Positions 1 through 9,496 of a stretch of DNA of 64,000 nt are shown here, in pieces. Position 1 is the stretch's first letter. Every line of letters starts with the position of its first letter. The DNA is taken from the NCBI GenBank assembly GCA_913057905.1, contig CAJXPB010000005.1, forward strand, positions 1 to 64,000, given 5' to 3'. The DNA is from an uncultured Pseudomonadota bacterium (GTDB taxonomy: Bacteria > Myxococcota_A > Bradymonadia > Bradymonadales > Bradymonadaceae). The position numbers and the translations under genes were made by a program. Below the pieces are notes generated by a model. It saw nothing but the letters and a program-made list of their open reading frames with translations, did no database searches and was not told the origin of the DNA.

Positions 1-36
1 AGCCCAATCGAGTACCGGAAGGCGTATTCAGCATAG
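1..36 (+). pseudogene. 3' tail of a possible IS3-type transposase (partial)
   Basis: The first frame reads SPIEYRKAYSA and then a stop at 34-36. C-termini of this kind (SP-x-E/Q-Y-R) are common in IS3-family OrfB transposases. Only 11 codons lie in the window, so this is a weak call based on resemblance and on the transposon-rich setting. It could equally be a chance frame. Confidence 0.3.
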
Positions 37-162
37 ATTTAGACTCCGTGGTGTCCGTCAAACCGATGCAACGTCAATCGGTAGCCGAAAGTTGTTGGAC
101 GACCTGTCATGAGATCATCCGGGAGGTGGTCGATTCAAGTGAGTGTGTGACAGACCGGGCAA

Positions 163-977
163 ATGCTTCCTGCGCCGGAAAGCATTTGGGCATCTGCGCC
201 TAGATACGCCGAACTGACTGATGAATCATGGCGCCCACCGTCCAAATCCAAGCTCATCGGCACCATCACCCGCGGGCTTCGCCACCGCGAAAACATCCTG
301 CTGACCGGCGAACCCGGGGTCGGCAAAACCTGTGTGCTGCGGGCGGTCCGCCAGGATCTGTCAGAGACCGACCTGAGGCTGACGTATCTGCACAACTCGA
401 CGCTGTCGCGGCGGGACTTTTACCGTCAGCTCTATGTGGCCCTCGATCTGGAGGCGGCCGCGACGGTCGCTTCGCACTTTCACGCCGTGTCGACCCACGT
501 CGAAGAGCTTGGGCGCGACCAGACCCATCCGGTGCTGCTGTTCGACGAGGCTCATTTCTTGCGCCAGGAGACCCTGGAGTATCTGCATATCCTGCTGAAC
601 TACGACTGGGACCGACAGCCGCTGCTCAGTGTGGTGCTGATCGGACTGCCGGAACTGAGAGACCGGCTGGAGCTGAGGCGGAATTGGTCGCTTTACAGCC
701 GGATCCGCCACCGGCTTCGACTGGAGCCCACCGATCCAGATGACACCCGCAACTACATCGACTTTCGGCTGGAGGCAGCCGGCCTGGACAAAGATGTCTT
801 TACCCGAGATGCCGCCGCGCTGATCCACGAGGCCAGTCTGGGGACTCTGCGTGAGGTCGACCGGATCTGTCAGAGCGCCCTGGAGGTCGCCGCCGGGCAA
901 GGACGCACGCTTGTCGAGGGGAGACCGTCACCCAGGCGCTGGACGTCGAGCCGATGCACTCAACCGACGGAGGCTGA
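163..977 (+). pseudogene. AAA transposition ATPase (ExeA/TniB-like), 3' frameshift
   Basis: This is an AAA ATPase of the ExeA/TniB helper type that accompanies DDE transposases. Walker A GEPGVGKT lies near residue 50 and Walker B PVLLFDEAH near residue 130, followed by sensor-like regions and the conserved tail around ALIHEASLGTLREVDRICQ. The frame reads through to 1188, but a 1-base shift near 918 restores a second, natural-looking ending (ETVTQALDVEP..., stop 975-977), and a strong terminator follows at 1007. A decayed copy at 20095-20350 supports that ending (ERETVTDGL). The N-terminus is unlike usual family members and may be truncated. No partner transposase is visible, so it is probably inactive. 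Confidence 0.7.
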
Positions 978-1006
978 AAAACACGCAACCACCTACGCCG
1001 CATCTC

Positions 1007-1042
1007 AGCCGGGCATCTGCCAGACAGGTGCCCGGCTTTTTT
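1007..1042 (+). terminator. Rho-independent terminator after the AAA ATPase
   Basis: A stem beginning AGCCGGGCA at 1007 pairs with TGCCCGGCT ending near 1037 and runs into six T residues. It sits 30 bases after the restored stop at 977, which supports that stop rather than the longer frame. Confidence 0.8.
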
Positions 1043-1160
1043 CCATCACGCCCGTGCATGGCGACATCGTCCACACATCCCATCACGCCCGTGCATGGCC
1101 GAGGGCGCCCAACTCTCCATCAGATAACGTGCCCGGCCGTCCATCAAATAGCGTGACTCG
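1043..1160. repeat. Four spaced transposon-end-like repeats
   Basis: CCATCACGCCCGTGCATGGC occurs exactly at 1043-1062 and again at 1079-1098. Diverged copies start CCATCAGATAACGTGCCCGG at 1117 and CCATCAAATAGCGTG at 1141. Multiple short repeats just beyond an AAA helper gene resemble the transposase-binding sites at the ends of Tn7/Mu/Tn5053-like elements. No matching inverted set was seen at the other end, which may lie left of the window. Confidence 0.55.
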
Positions 1161-1171
1161 CTACAGCGTTG

Positions 1172-2185
1172 CTATCGCTGCTGCGTAATGCGTTGACTCA
1201 CGGTTTTCCGCACCGACGATAGTCTGTCCAATCCGCCGAGATACAAACTGGTCTTCTCGGAGTGCTCGTTCATCTCAGGAAAAAGCAGGAACTGGTTTTC
1301 CCCCGTTAGATTCGTGATGAACGCATGCATTTCAAGCATGGAGTAGAGCATGAAGAAATTCGTACGGCTGCCGTAGCTATCGAACAGTCCATGGAGGATA
1401 CCATGGCGGTTGAGTTCAGATGGGTTCTGAAAGTTATCAGTATCGGCGAAGAGGTGCTCCTTCAGAAAAAGGACATAGCCGTCGACGAGCCATACGAACT
1501 CATCCACTCTCTTCAGGTAGTCGTAGCTGCGAAATCGCCGAGGAAGCCAGTCGCATTGGTAGAACCAACCGCCGGCATTCTCGGCAACAGCGGGAGCGAA
1601 ATGTTCCAGCCGATCTGTGATTGATTCTCCCGCGAACCCTAGACGGTCTTGTAGCTCTCGGAGAGTTCCTTCGATAACCGGTACCAAGCTTGAGACGGCT
1701 ACGTCTTCAAGCCCTAGCGCATGTGCTTCGATCGACTCGAAGATTACCGGGCAGAACCGTTCGAAAATTGATAACTCACGGAACCCCTGGTTCCACATCG
1801 TGGCTAGGTGGAGAAGAGAATATCCGTTTGCCAAAAGTTCGTCGAACTGATCCGTCTCTAGCAACCGTCTAACAAGTCCTCTCGAAAGGTAAGGGGGGTG
1901 GAACCAACCACGTTCGTTCCAAGGGCGAGGCCGCTCAGATACGCCTTTTAAAATGCCGTCAGGTTTTTTTCTGGGAAACCAAATGGTCTTGCCGGCGACA
2001 TCGAATTCCACGTATTCGAAGCAGTTCTGGAACCGCGCGAAATCGTTTTGGGCAAACTGGGATGGGGATAGGTCGCGGCCACGAAGAATGGGCTTCAGTT
2101 GGGCCACGTCGGCTCCCCGCCCAAGCCATTCCTTCCATGCCGAAAGTAGAGCGCTCGCTTCGAGTTTTTCCTGCCTCATTACCAT
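1172..2185 (-). CDS. Hypothetical protein with HEPN-like C-terminal motif
   Basis: This is a 337-residue soluble protein of unknown function, with no signal peptide or membrane segment. Its C-terminal third contains LNRHGILHG, a pattern seen at the end of several HEPN-like abortive-infection or uncharacterised domains. That resemblance is the only functional hint, and an RNase role is conjecture. Base composition is clearly more AT-rich than the chromosome to the right, consistent with recent acquisition. It faces the AAA ATPase convergently and stands alone. Start ATG at 2185 or 2179; no clear ribosome-binding site. Confidence 0.6.
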   Translation of the reverse strand: MVMRQEKLEASALLSAWKEWLGRGADVAQLKPILRGRDLSPSQFAQNDFARFQNCFEYVEFDVAGKTIWFPRKKPDGILKGVSERPRPWNERGWFHPPYLSRGLVRRLLETDQFDELLANGYSLLHLATMWNQGFRELSIFERFCPVIFESIEAHALGLEDVAVSSLVPVIEGTLRELQDRLGFAGESITDRLEHFAPAVAENAGGWFYQCDWLPRRFRSYDYLKRVDEFVWLVDGYVLFLKEHLFADTDNFQNPSELNRHGILHGLFDSYGSRTNFFMLYSMLEMHAFITNLTGENQFLLFPEMNEHSEKTSLYLGGLDRLSSVRKTVSQRITQQR

Positions 2186-2512
2186 TGGTAGGTTGAAAGC
2201 AACGGATTCGTGGTCTCATCCACTAATAGCAGCCGGGCCAGCACGAGATTTCCACTTAGTCCGCAGTGTAAAGTAGGTGCGTAGTTTGGCTCAATAAGAG
2301 AGGTTTTTCCGCCGTCTCGTCATTTTCGCTGCTCCGGCGGCGCACTCTCGAACTTTAAACGTCCGCGGCCAGCGCGGCGAGCATCTGTGCGGCTGGCGCG
2401 AACAACGGAGCCACCTCATCGGCGGGACTGATCAGGCCCCAATTGGATCCTATTAGGTCGCTCCAACAAGCGGCCCTGGCTACGTCAAGAGCCGACGATT
2501 CAGCCCCCCACC
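2186..2512. other. Intergenic region, no gene recognised
   Basis: This AT-variable stretch separates the HEPN-like gene from the repeat unit downstream of the RCC1 lipoprotein. Open frames here are short and lack ribosome-binding sites. It must hold the promoter of the 1172-2185 gene, but no convincing -35/-10 pair was picked out. Confidence 0.4.
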
Positions 2513-2599
2513 AAAACATTTGGCAAACATTTAGATCCGGTCTTCAGGGAAACAAGAAGACCCATCAGCCCATAGCATCCACAGGGATTCCATGGGCTT
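2513..2599 (-). repeat. Repeat unit A: two hairpins plus double AACATTTAG
   Basis: Read on the minus strand, a hairpin starting AAGCCCATGGAATCC begins 14 nt after the stop of the 2614-3672 gene. A second stem GGTCTTC/GAAGACC follows, then two direct copies of the octamer TAAATGTT (second slightly altered). From AAGCC to TCTAAATG is 64 nt, the same as in units B, B' and C. It may act as a terminator and/or a recombination site. Confidence 0.7.
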
Positions 2600-2613
2600 G
2601 GAGTGATCTGTCA

Positions 2614-3672
2614 TCACGGGAACTGGAAATGAGGGACGGCGTCATTACCCCAGCAAGCGACCTTGCCGTCCGGTCGGGCGTAACAGGCGATACCGGGACC
2701 CATCCGAATTTGGTCGATACAACCGTCCGGAGTTTGGCTGTTTAAGCGATTCGACAAGCCTTCTCGTCCCCAGCAGTTGACGTCACCTGATTGTGTGATG
2801 CCGCAGACGTTGTAGCGTGAACCCTCAAGCTCGACGAATTCCTCGGAAGGCGCAGGTGTCCAGTCTTGCCACTCGGATTTCCAGCAATTCACCGAGCCGT
2901 CCGAGCGCAGAGCACAACCAATTCTCTCACCGATTGCCAAATCGATGAAATCACCTGAGTCGGGAATGGCTTCGCCGTCTTCAACTCGCTCTCCCCAACA
3001 CTTGAGATTGGTTCCGTTTTGAGAGCTTGTGAGAATTCCACACATCAGACCACGATGACCGTCAATTTGCGTAGCTTTGCCTTCGGGAACGCGCTGATCA
3101 AGGTTGAAGGGAGGATCGAGCGTGCTGTCGGCCCACCAACACTCCACGGAGCCATTGGACTTGTTAATTCCGCAACCGAACTCTTCGGTGAGTGCAATTT
3201 GACTGAACGTAGGCCCTTCAGGAGGTGTCGTGGAGTTGCCAATGTACGGCCCGCCCCAGCAGTTTGCATGGCCCGCAGAACTGATCCCACAAGATTGATC
3301 CCACATCAAAGAAACTTGAGTAAAAGCACCGCCTGGAGCCTCGGACTTCTGCCCGGAAGTCTCATTGCCCCAACATCGAATGCTATCCTCACCAGTCACG
3401 CCGCAACCATGTATCTCACCTGAGATACTAAACGAAGAAAAAACGACACTACTGAGTTTCTCGCCTTCAACGCTGTTCGAAGGATCGCAAGATACAGACG
3501 CGGGCGGCTCGCCGCGGAACCCTTTCCGCGACGGAGAAGCATCTGCTTCAATCATATCGGTGCCCGCGTCCGATGGAGCCGAGCCATTGCTTCCAGAACA
3601 GCCGAAAATCCCGAAAAAACCGAACCAAAAAACGAATAAACAGAGACGATTTTGAATATTGGCGTTGGTCAT
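2614..3672 (-). CDS. RCC1/BLIP-II-like repeat lipoprotein
   Basis: This is a 352-residue exported lipoprotein. A hydrophobic signal segment (residues 9-23) ends in the lipobox FGIFGCS, followed by an Asp/Ser/Pro-rich linker. The body contains at least six repeats of the form C-x-(6-9)-DG-x-(2-3)-C-W-G, for example CGITQSGDVNCWG and CYARPDGKVACWG, typical of RCC1-type seven-bladed propellers with paired cysteines. The role is probably surface binding; partners are unknown. Start ATG 3672 is supported by AGGAGG 9 nt upstream. The gene is AT-rich relative to the chromosome and repeat unit A lies directly after its stop. Confidence 0.8.
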   Translation of the reverse strand: MTNANIQNRLCLFVFWFGFFGIFGCSGSNGSAPSDAGTDMIEADASPSRKGFRGEPPASVSCDPSNSVEGEKLSSVVFSSFSISGEIHGCGVTGEDSIRCWGNETSGQKSEAPGGAFTQVSLMWDQSCGISSAGHANCWGGPYIGNSTTPPEGPTFSQIALTEEFGCGINKSNGSVECWWADSTLDPPFNLDQRVPEGKATQIDGHRGLMCGILTSSQNGTNLKCWGERVEDGEAIPDSGDFIDLAIGERIGCALRSDGSVNCWKSEWQDWTPAPSEEFVELEGSRYNVCGITQSGDVNCWGREGLSNRLNSQTPDGCIDQIRMGPGIACYARPDGKVACWGNDAVPHFQFP

Positions 3673-3788
3673 TTTGAGTCCTCCTACAATGTGGAATCAA
3701 GTAGCTCGAACCGGTGAAGGCGAGACTCCGGCGATAGCTTATTACCACCCACGGGTCATTGACAAGATTCAGCGCGCAAAACATGAAA

Positions 3789-3828
3789 CCCCGGCGACAG
3801 AGTATCAAATCCTCAATCGCCGGGGTAT
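3789..3828 (-). terminator. Terminator after the CLCA-like gene
   Basis: On the minus strand ACCCCGGCGA pairs with TCGCCGGGGT across a 19-base loop, followed by a T-rich run (TTTCATGTTTT). It lies 25 bases after the stop at 3853 and before the RCC1 gene's ribosome-binding site. Confidence 0.75.
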
Positions 3829-3852
3829 TGAGCCTCTCAATCTATCCGGTAC

Positions 3853-6309
3853 TCAGGGATCTACTACGTAGTGTGTCAACCGATCGGACATTCTGATGTC
3901 CGGAGCAATCGGCGGCGAGATGTTCAGTCCAAGATAACGGACTTCGCCCACGTTTTCTAACGCGTCCACTCCGATGGTCGAGGCCTGAATCTCGAAGTGT
4001 TTCCGTCCAGCAGACGAAATCGGAACCTCAGCGATGTATTCGCCGCCCTTGTCCGTCTCCTGGGCCTGAAAAAGGCCTCCGTTAGGCCCTCGCTTCCGAA
4101 CCCAGACCGACGCGCCGTCCATTCGATAGTCGTTGTATGGGACAACCCTGATTTCGACCGAGTTGCTACCCGAATTGTAGCCGACAACTTCGGCTTCCAT
4201 ATGAGGGTTGGTCATGACATGGGCGTGGAAATCCCCTCGGGAAAACTCAACACCATTCTTTGGTGTGATGTGCGCCTCCCACTTACCAGATTCAGGATCA
4301 TCCAGCTGTCCGGTCAAGGTCGTGTCGTTACTCACTACAGTCAGCCGACTCAGGGAGTTCCCTGGGTCGAGATGAATAGACTGAGATGACGGACCTATTA
4401 GCTCGACCTCCACCGCGTAGTCGTCGCCGGACAACAATGTGTCACTTGCACCGACTGCAAGCCCATTCGATTCCTTCGGAACCCAGAATTCAAAGACGTT
4501 CTCCTGGACATCTGTAGGAGCATCACCGAGAAATGGGCTGTCCTGCGAAAACCACTCACCTTCTGCAATCGTTTCAGTGGACTCGTCAGCCTCCGCGTTC
4601 ACCCGAAACGGCTCGCGCGGAATGACGGGAACCCATCCTGTAGATTCGAGAATCATTCGCCTCATCATATTCGACACGTGGCGCCCATCCTCATCTACGA
4701 ATGCCTTTCCGGTTCCGATGCCGTCGACTTCCTCGGTATTGGCGGCATCAAAGCTCCCCACAACGTTCGTCACAACTCCATGGTCGTCGTAGCATTCCTG
4801 CGCAACTTGAATCGGATCAGGCCCAACATTGTTGTGACCATCGGTATACAAGTAGACGCTCTTTCGGGGCTCATGACGGGCTTGAAGCAAATCGCATGCA
4901 TCCGACAAGGCTCTACCGATGCCGGTATTACCTCCGATAGACATGTTCGTGGCCACGTCCTGATAGCTCTGGTAGTTTCCGCTTCCATTGGGGTCTTCGG
5001 TGCTATGGATAAGAAGGTCGAAGGATTTCTTTTGCGTCGGAGAGTCGGCAAATGTAAGCGCCGCATACTTCGAATATTTCTTAGGAATGGCTTGGCTCAA
5101 GATCTCCGCCGAGTATTTGGAAGCTAAATGTGAGCGCCTCGACAACTTACATTTCTCGGTGCCGGATGGACAGGTCGTGCCGCTTGGGCAACCTGTTTCA
5201 CAGCAAACCCCATCGACGTCATCGTCTTCACCGTTATCGCAGACCTCCGTCACACTCGCCGATATCGATCGACCCATGCTTCCGGACCGGTCGAGGATAA
5301 ACACTCTTGCTTCTTCGCCGGTGTAGTCTGATTCAATATCCACGGCAGGCGGGTTAGTTGCTGGGGAAGCCTCAATATCTGCAGATTCGGTCGGTTCGTT
5401 GATGACACTAAACTGGTTCGCGATACTCCGCCAACACGAATGGTCATTTACACTCGTCTGTCCAGTTGTGTATCGATAGTTGGAACCACCCGCGCCCGGA
5501 CAAGAACCCCCTGAGCAGCAGTGCTCCTGACCACAGCCGACTGTTTTATCATGGGTGTCGTGAATACAGAATTCCGATGAAGGGGTACCGTCTCCCCCTA
5601 TAGAAGGAGGCGTTCCGTAGAAATGTCGTTGCATGATACAGTGCTCCTTTGGCCCCTGTGCGTGGTCTCGCATCTCCATACAGGGTCCAGTCTTTGCGTA
5701 CCCATTGCCGTAGTTGTCCAACTCCTGTTCGCACTCCATCATCGACTGGTCCTGGAACTCACAGGTACTCCCCCCTAAGCTATCGCTTTCCGCTGAATAT
5801 TCATCCCCTAGACCGAAAGCGTAGTGCCCAATCTCATGGGCCAAAGCTTGGCCCCTGTACTTGGATGACCTCGAAGTCAACGTCCCGATAGCCATCTTAA
5901 TATCGGAACTCTGTGCGGATTCCATGGGAGGGTTATTTTCGTCGAGCGACCCTGGCTCTGGGCCCGGAAAGACACGAGGAGCGAAGGTGCCGTTTTCCAC
6001 GCGGATGTCAGGGTCAGTTGCCATTGGCGAGGTATTATCTGAACCATCCGTTGTCGTGTAGACATCGACTTTATTGATGCGGATCTGTCCATCACTCGCA
6101 TCCCATAGAATCCGGTTGGCGGCTCTGATTTCCTGCTCGAAAGTGTCCGCTTCATTAGTAGTTGGTGCCCTACTAAGATTGAACTGCGCAATCAGGTTCA
6201 GAGCTACGATCCCATCGTCGTCGACAAATCGGTCTGACCGCTCCGCCGCTGTTGCCGTACTGACGATGAATTGCGTGGCGAATAACGCGAGTACTGCGAA
6301 TTTCTTCAT
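3853..6309 (-). CDS. Secreted CLCA-like metalloprotease/von Willebrand A protein
   Basis: This is an 818-residue exported protein. A signal peptide (MKKFAVLALFATQF..., cleavage near ATAA) is followed by a zinc-protease motif HEIGHYAFGLGDEY near residue 150, matching the HExxHxxxGxxDEY signature of the CLCA family. A Cys-rich segment follows, then a vWA domain with MIDAS motif DRSGSMG near residue 340 and a calcium-type Asp cluster (CDNGEDDDVDGVCC) inserted beside it, and C-terminal beta-sandwich-like regions. Eukaryotic CLCA proteins cleave themselves; whether this one does is inference. Start ATG 6309 is chosen over the upstream ATG because AGGAGGG stands 7 nt ahead and it yields a clean signal peptide. 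AT-rich and probably acquired. Confidence 0.8.
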   Translation of the reverse strand: MKKFAVLALFATQFIVSTATAAERSDRFVDDDGIVALNLIAQFNLSRAPTTNEADTFEQEIRAANRILWDASDGQIRINKVDVYTTTDGSDNTSPMATDPDIRVENGTFAPRVFPGPEPGSLDENNPPMESAQSSDIKMAIGTLTSRSSKYRGQALAHEIGHYAFGLGDEYSAESDSLGGSTCEFQDQSMMECEQELDNYGNGYAKTGPCMEMRDHAQGPKEHCIMQRHFYGTPPSIGGDGTPSSEFCIHDTHDKTVGCGQEHCCSGGSCPGAGGSNYRYTTGQTSVNDHSCWRSIANQFSVINEPTESADIEASPATNPPAVDIESDYTGEEARVFILDRSGSMGRSISASVTEVCDNGEDDDVDGVCCETGCPSGTTCPSGTEKCKLSRRSHLASKYSAEILSQAIPKKYSKYAALTFADSPTQKKSFDLLIHSTEDPNGSGNYQSYQDVATNMSIGGNTGIGRALSDACDLLQARHEPRKSVYLYTDGHNNVGPDPIQVAQECYDDHGVVTNVVGSFDAANTEEVDGIGTGKAFVDEDGRHVSNMMRRMILESTGWVPVIPREPFRVNAEADESTETIAEGEWFSQDSPFLGDAPTDVQENVFEFWVPKESNGLAVGASDTLLSGDDYAVEVELIGPSSQSIHLDPGNSLSRLTVVSNDTTLTGQLDDPESGKWEAHITPKNGVEFSRGDFHAHVMTNPHMEAEVVGYNSGSNSVEIRVVPYNDYRMDGASVWVRKRGPNGGLFQAQETDKGGEYIAEVPISSAGRKHFEIQASTIGVDALENVGEVRYLGLNISPPIAPDIRMSDRLTHYVVDP

Positions 6310-6741
6310 CAATCCCTCCTGAATGAAGTTAAGCTCAATAGATTTGCTAGGAGCTGGCGGCCGCTTTGTCAAGAGCGATTTCGTCTAAAGATCGGCGAAG
6401 ATCGGTACGCCCGAGTTTACTAACGGACGGAGTGTCTGCCTTTTGAATCTGCATAGGGACTGGTATCGTAAGGATGTACAATCCCGATGGCTGTGTTTGA
6501 GATAACACCCGTAGTGTAGCAGGTTCCGGCGAGTAGTTACATCAAAGACGACCGAAACGCTTTTCAGTCGTCCTCAACAGCAGAACACACCTAGCGAATT
6601 TCGCTGAGAGGTGGAGGCCCATTCGTGATCAATTGAATGCATAATACCGCATAAGCCATTCAAAAAGAAGACCTTTCGTCTTACGATACGCATCCGGCTA
6701 GCGATCGAGATACGACGAACCCAAAAGGTGGCCAGTCATGG
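6310..6741. other. Intergenic region with small hairpins
   Basis: No gene is visible. There is a stem GACGAC/GTCGTC with a 14-base loop near 6546-6571, and a perfect palindrome AGCGAATTCGCT-like near 6592-6605. The right half may be the ragged left end of the decayed IS4 copy. Promoters of the CLCA-like gene must lie at the left side. Confidence 0.35.
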
Positions 6742-7994
6742 TTGGTAGGCTTACGACGGAGATTTTCGCAAGTGCTCTGCCCGATTCTCTCATCAAAAAG
6801 ATCGCCGACGTGTAAGATCTTGTCGAACGAGAGCGAAAAAGTCGACATTATGGTGCTGGTGTGGACCCTGAACCTGGGGTTCCCGGCCGGTGCCAAGCGT
6901 ACCCTAACTTCGTTGCAGGGGCGATTCGAACAGGTAGCCAAAATCGAGACCTCTCGATACGCATTTTACGACCATTTGACGCCAGCACTGGCTTTGGTGC
7001 TGCGCAAGTTGGTCGACCGGATGCTGGATGTGCGCATCGAACAGACCACGCGCAAGATCGACGACCAATCGGAGGGGTTCAAGGAACTTCTGGCTGTCGA
7101 CCCGACGGTGCCTGAATCTGGAGACCTCCCTAGGAGGCCACCGACGAGGGACAGCCAGCCGACAAAATGCATGTGATTGCGAATGACACGACAGGCGGGC
7201 CGAACTCGGTCAAACTCACCGACTAACGCACCCACGACAGCCAGCCGCTCAAGCCCGTCGGTCAGTGGGTCGGTGGATGCCTCTTGATGGGGGGCTGGCG
7301 CAGTATGATTACCACCTCTTTTACGGCATCGACCAGCAGGGCGGCTACTTCATCAGCAAGGTCAAAGACGGTGCCAATCCAAAGATCGTCGCGACTAACC
7401 AGACCGTGCCCGGCCGCTCCATCGAACTAGAAGGCAAGCACCTCCAGGAGGTCGTTGACTAGCTTGAGCCACAGACCCTGGATGTCGTCGTAGCCTTGGA
7501 CATCAAAATTCGGACATACTTAGGGCGTTCACGTACGGTGACTCGACTTTTTCGACTGGTCGGCCGAAAGGACCCGGACAGCGGAGAGTATTACCTGTAC
7601 TTCAAGAACGTATCTCCCGAGACACTGACGCCGGAAGACGTCGCCGCAGCACACGGCTTGCGCTGGCAATTCGAGCTGCTTTTTTCCAGACTCAAATCCA
7701 CGCTCCGGCTCCACGAGCTGCCCTCTTCGAAAGACCACACTGTCCGAGGGCCGACATGGGCATCCACTCTGCCGCTGCTAAGCTCCCATGTACTCCTCGA
7801 TGCGGTGACGTCGACCAGATCGCGTCTTTCCAGCCCAGCGGTTGAGTGCCGTTTTTCGCGACGACGTTGACTTCATCCTGTGGACGCTTGTCGCCCACCG
7901 CCGCGAAAGGGACGCAGACCTCTTTGAGATGATGGACCGCGCCGCAACCGATCCGAAACGACATCGTTCCGGATTGCAGTTGCGTCCGATATAG
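6742..7994 (+). pseudogene. Decayed IS4-family transposase
   Basis: Fragments of one DDE transposase occur in different frames. The N-terminal part is 6742-7176, a middle part around 7195-7460 (FYGIDQQGGYFISKVKDG), an in-frame stop sits at 7460-7462, and the C-terminal catalytic region HGLRWQFELLFSRLKS falls at 7650-7700, which fits the IS4 Y/W-R-E-K signature. After another frameshift the tail FILWTLVAHRRERDADLF ends at TAG 7992-7994. At least two frameshifts plus one stop make it non-functional. The IS256 element begins two bases after its stop. Confidence 0.8.
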
Positions 7995-7995
7995 C

Positions 7996-9330
7996 GTGTA
8001 AAAGTGGCAGAGCTTGAAAGCCGCCATGGCCCTCCGTAGGGATGTTTGTGAGCGCAAACGAACCCAAACGGAGGAACCAATGGCGGACATAGAAGTTACG
8101 ATCCCGGAGGAGCTAATCCAAGACCTCTTCACATCGGATCGCGGCATGGAGCTGCTGGTCGAAGAGGTGCTCAACCAGGTGATGGAAGCAGAGATGACTG
8201 AATTTCTGCAGGCCGACACCTACGAGCGGACCAACCAGCGCAGAGGGTATCGCAACGGGTCGCGAGAGCGCGACATGACCTGTCGCGTGGGAGACCTGAC
8301 ACTGGAAGTGCCTCGAGACCGCGCCGGTGAGTTCAGTACCGAGCTGTTCGACCGCCTGCAGCGAAATGAGCAGGCGCTGGTAGCCACACTGATGGAAATC
8401 GTCGTAAACGGGGTCTCCACACGGCGCGTCAAAAACATCACCAACGAGCTGTGTGGGACGGACTTTGCCAAGTCGACGGTGTCGGACCTGTGCAAGGATC
8501 TCGATGACACGGTCGATACCTGGAACAACCGAGACCTCCACAAGGACTACCCCTTCGTGCTCGTCGACGCCATGTACATCAAGGTGCGTCGAGAGAGCGG
8601 AGTGCAGCCGACGAGTCTGCTGATGGCCGTGGGCGTCAACGAAGACGGCTACCGGGAGATCATCGGCCTTCGCGTCGCCAACAGCGAAAGCAAACAATCG
8701 TGGCTGGAGATGTTTCGCTGGCTGAAGGACCGAGGGCTGGATGGCGTGGATCTCGTCGTCTCAGACGACCACAAGGGACTGAGACAGGCGGTTTATCGCT
8801 GTTTTCAAGGTGGAGCCCGGTGGCAACGCTGCCAGGAGCACTTCAAACGGAATCTCAAAGACAAGGTCTCTGCCAGCGTCTGGTCGGACTTCAAGCCGGC
8901 ACTCGACTGCGTCTTCAAAGCCGACAGCCCCACTGAAGCCCGAGAGCAGTTTCAGGAGCTGGCCCACCGATTCGAAGGCCGGGCCGACGACGCCATTCGG
9001 TCGCTTGAAGCGGGACTCGAGGACGCAATTGCGGTGCTGTCACTGCCCAAGAAATACCGCAAACGCCTCCGCACCACGAACATGATTGAGCGGCTTATCC
9101 AGGAAGCGAGACGCCGTGAGAAAGTCATCCGTATCTTCCCGAACGCTTCCTCGGCCCGACGCCTACTCGGCGCTTACATCCAGGAGAAACACGAGAAATG
9201 GTCGACGGGACACCGGTATCTGAAGATGGACGAATTCTACGAATGGAAAGAGTCGTTAGACGAGGAGGAAGCCAATGAGCTGAGAGCTGCTGAATAGTCC
9301 ATTTATGCCCTTCGGAGGGCGAATTTACAC
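7996..9330. mobile_element. IS256-family insertion sequence
   Basis: The element is delimited by GTGTAAA at 7996 and its complement TTTACAC ending at 9330, the usual tip of IS256-family inverted repeats. It contains one intact transposase gene. Beyond the first seven bases the inverted repeats match only weakly, and no 8-9 bp target duplication is evident (left flank GATATAGC, right flank AGCCGATC). Confidence 0.75.
8080..9297 (+). CDS. IS256-family transposase (Mutator-type)
   Basis: This is a 405-residue, apparently intact transposase. The catalytic triad is visible: Asp in VLVDAMYIKVR (about residue 163), Asp in DLVVSDDHKGL (about 229) with the family C/H motif WQRCQEHFKRN just after, and Glu in TTNMIERLIQEARRREKVIR (about 337). 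Length matches the family (about 400). Start ATG 8080 (MADIEVTIPEE) is chosen because GGAGG lies 6 nt upstream, although the frame opens earlier. It is the only element in this part of the window that could still be active. Confidence 0.93.
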   Translation: MADIEVTIPEELIQDLFTSDRGMELLVEEVLNQVMEAEMTEFLQADTYERTNQRRGYRNGSRERDMTCRVGDLTLEVPRDRAGEFSTELFDRLQRNEQALVATLMEIVVNGVSTRRVKNITNELCGTDFAKSTVSDLCKDLDDTVDTWNNRDLHKDYPFVLVDAMYIKVRRESGVQPTSLLMAVGVNEDGYREIIGLRVANSESKQSWLEMFRWLKDRGLDGVDLVVSDDHKGLRQAVYRCFQGGARWQRCQEHFKRNLKDKVSASVWSDFKPALDCVFKADSPTEAREQFQELAHRFEGRADDAIRSLEAGLEDAIAVLSLPKKYRKRLRTTNMIERLIQEARRREKVIRIFPNASSARRLLGAYIQEKHEKWSTGHRYLKMDEFYEWKESLDEEEANELRAAE

Positions 9331-9496
9331 AGCCGATCGGACTTGATCCGGATTGCACGTTGCACTCGACTCGATCCCCTTGTAAAAAACGAGAATCTGG
9401 TTTGTTTTCAGACGGTTGCGCTAAACCGAACACAAGTGGGTGGAGGCCTGACAGGTTGAACAAACTCAACGCGCAGAGATTATTCATTGCTGTTTG

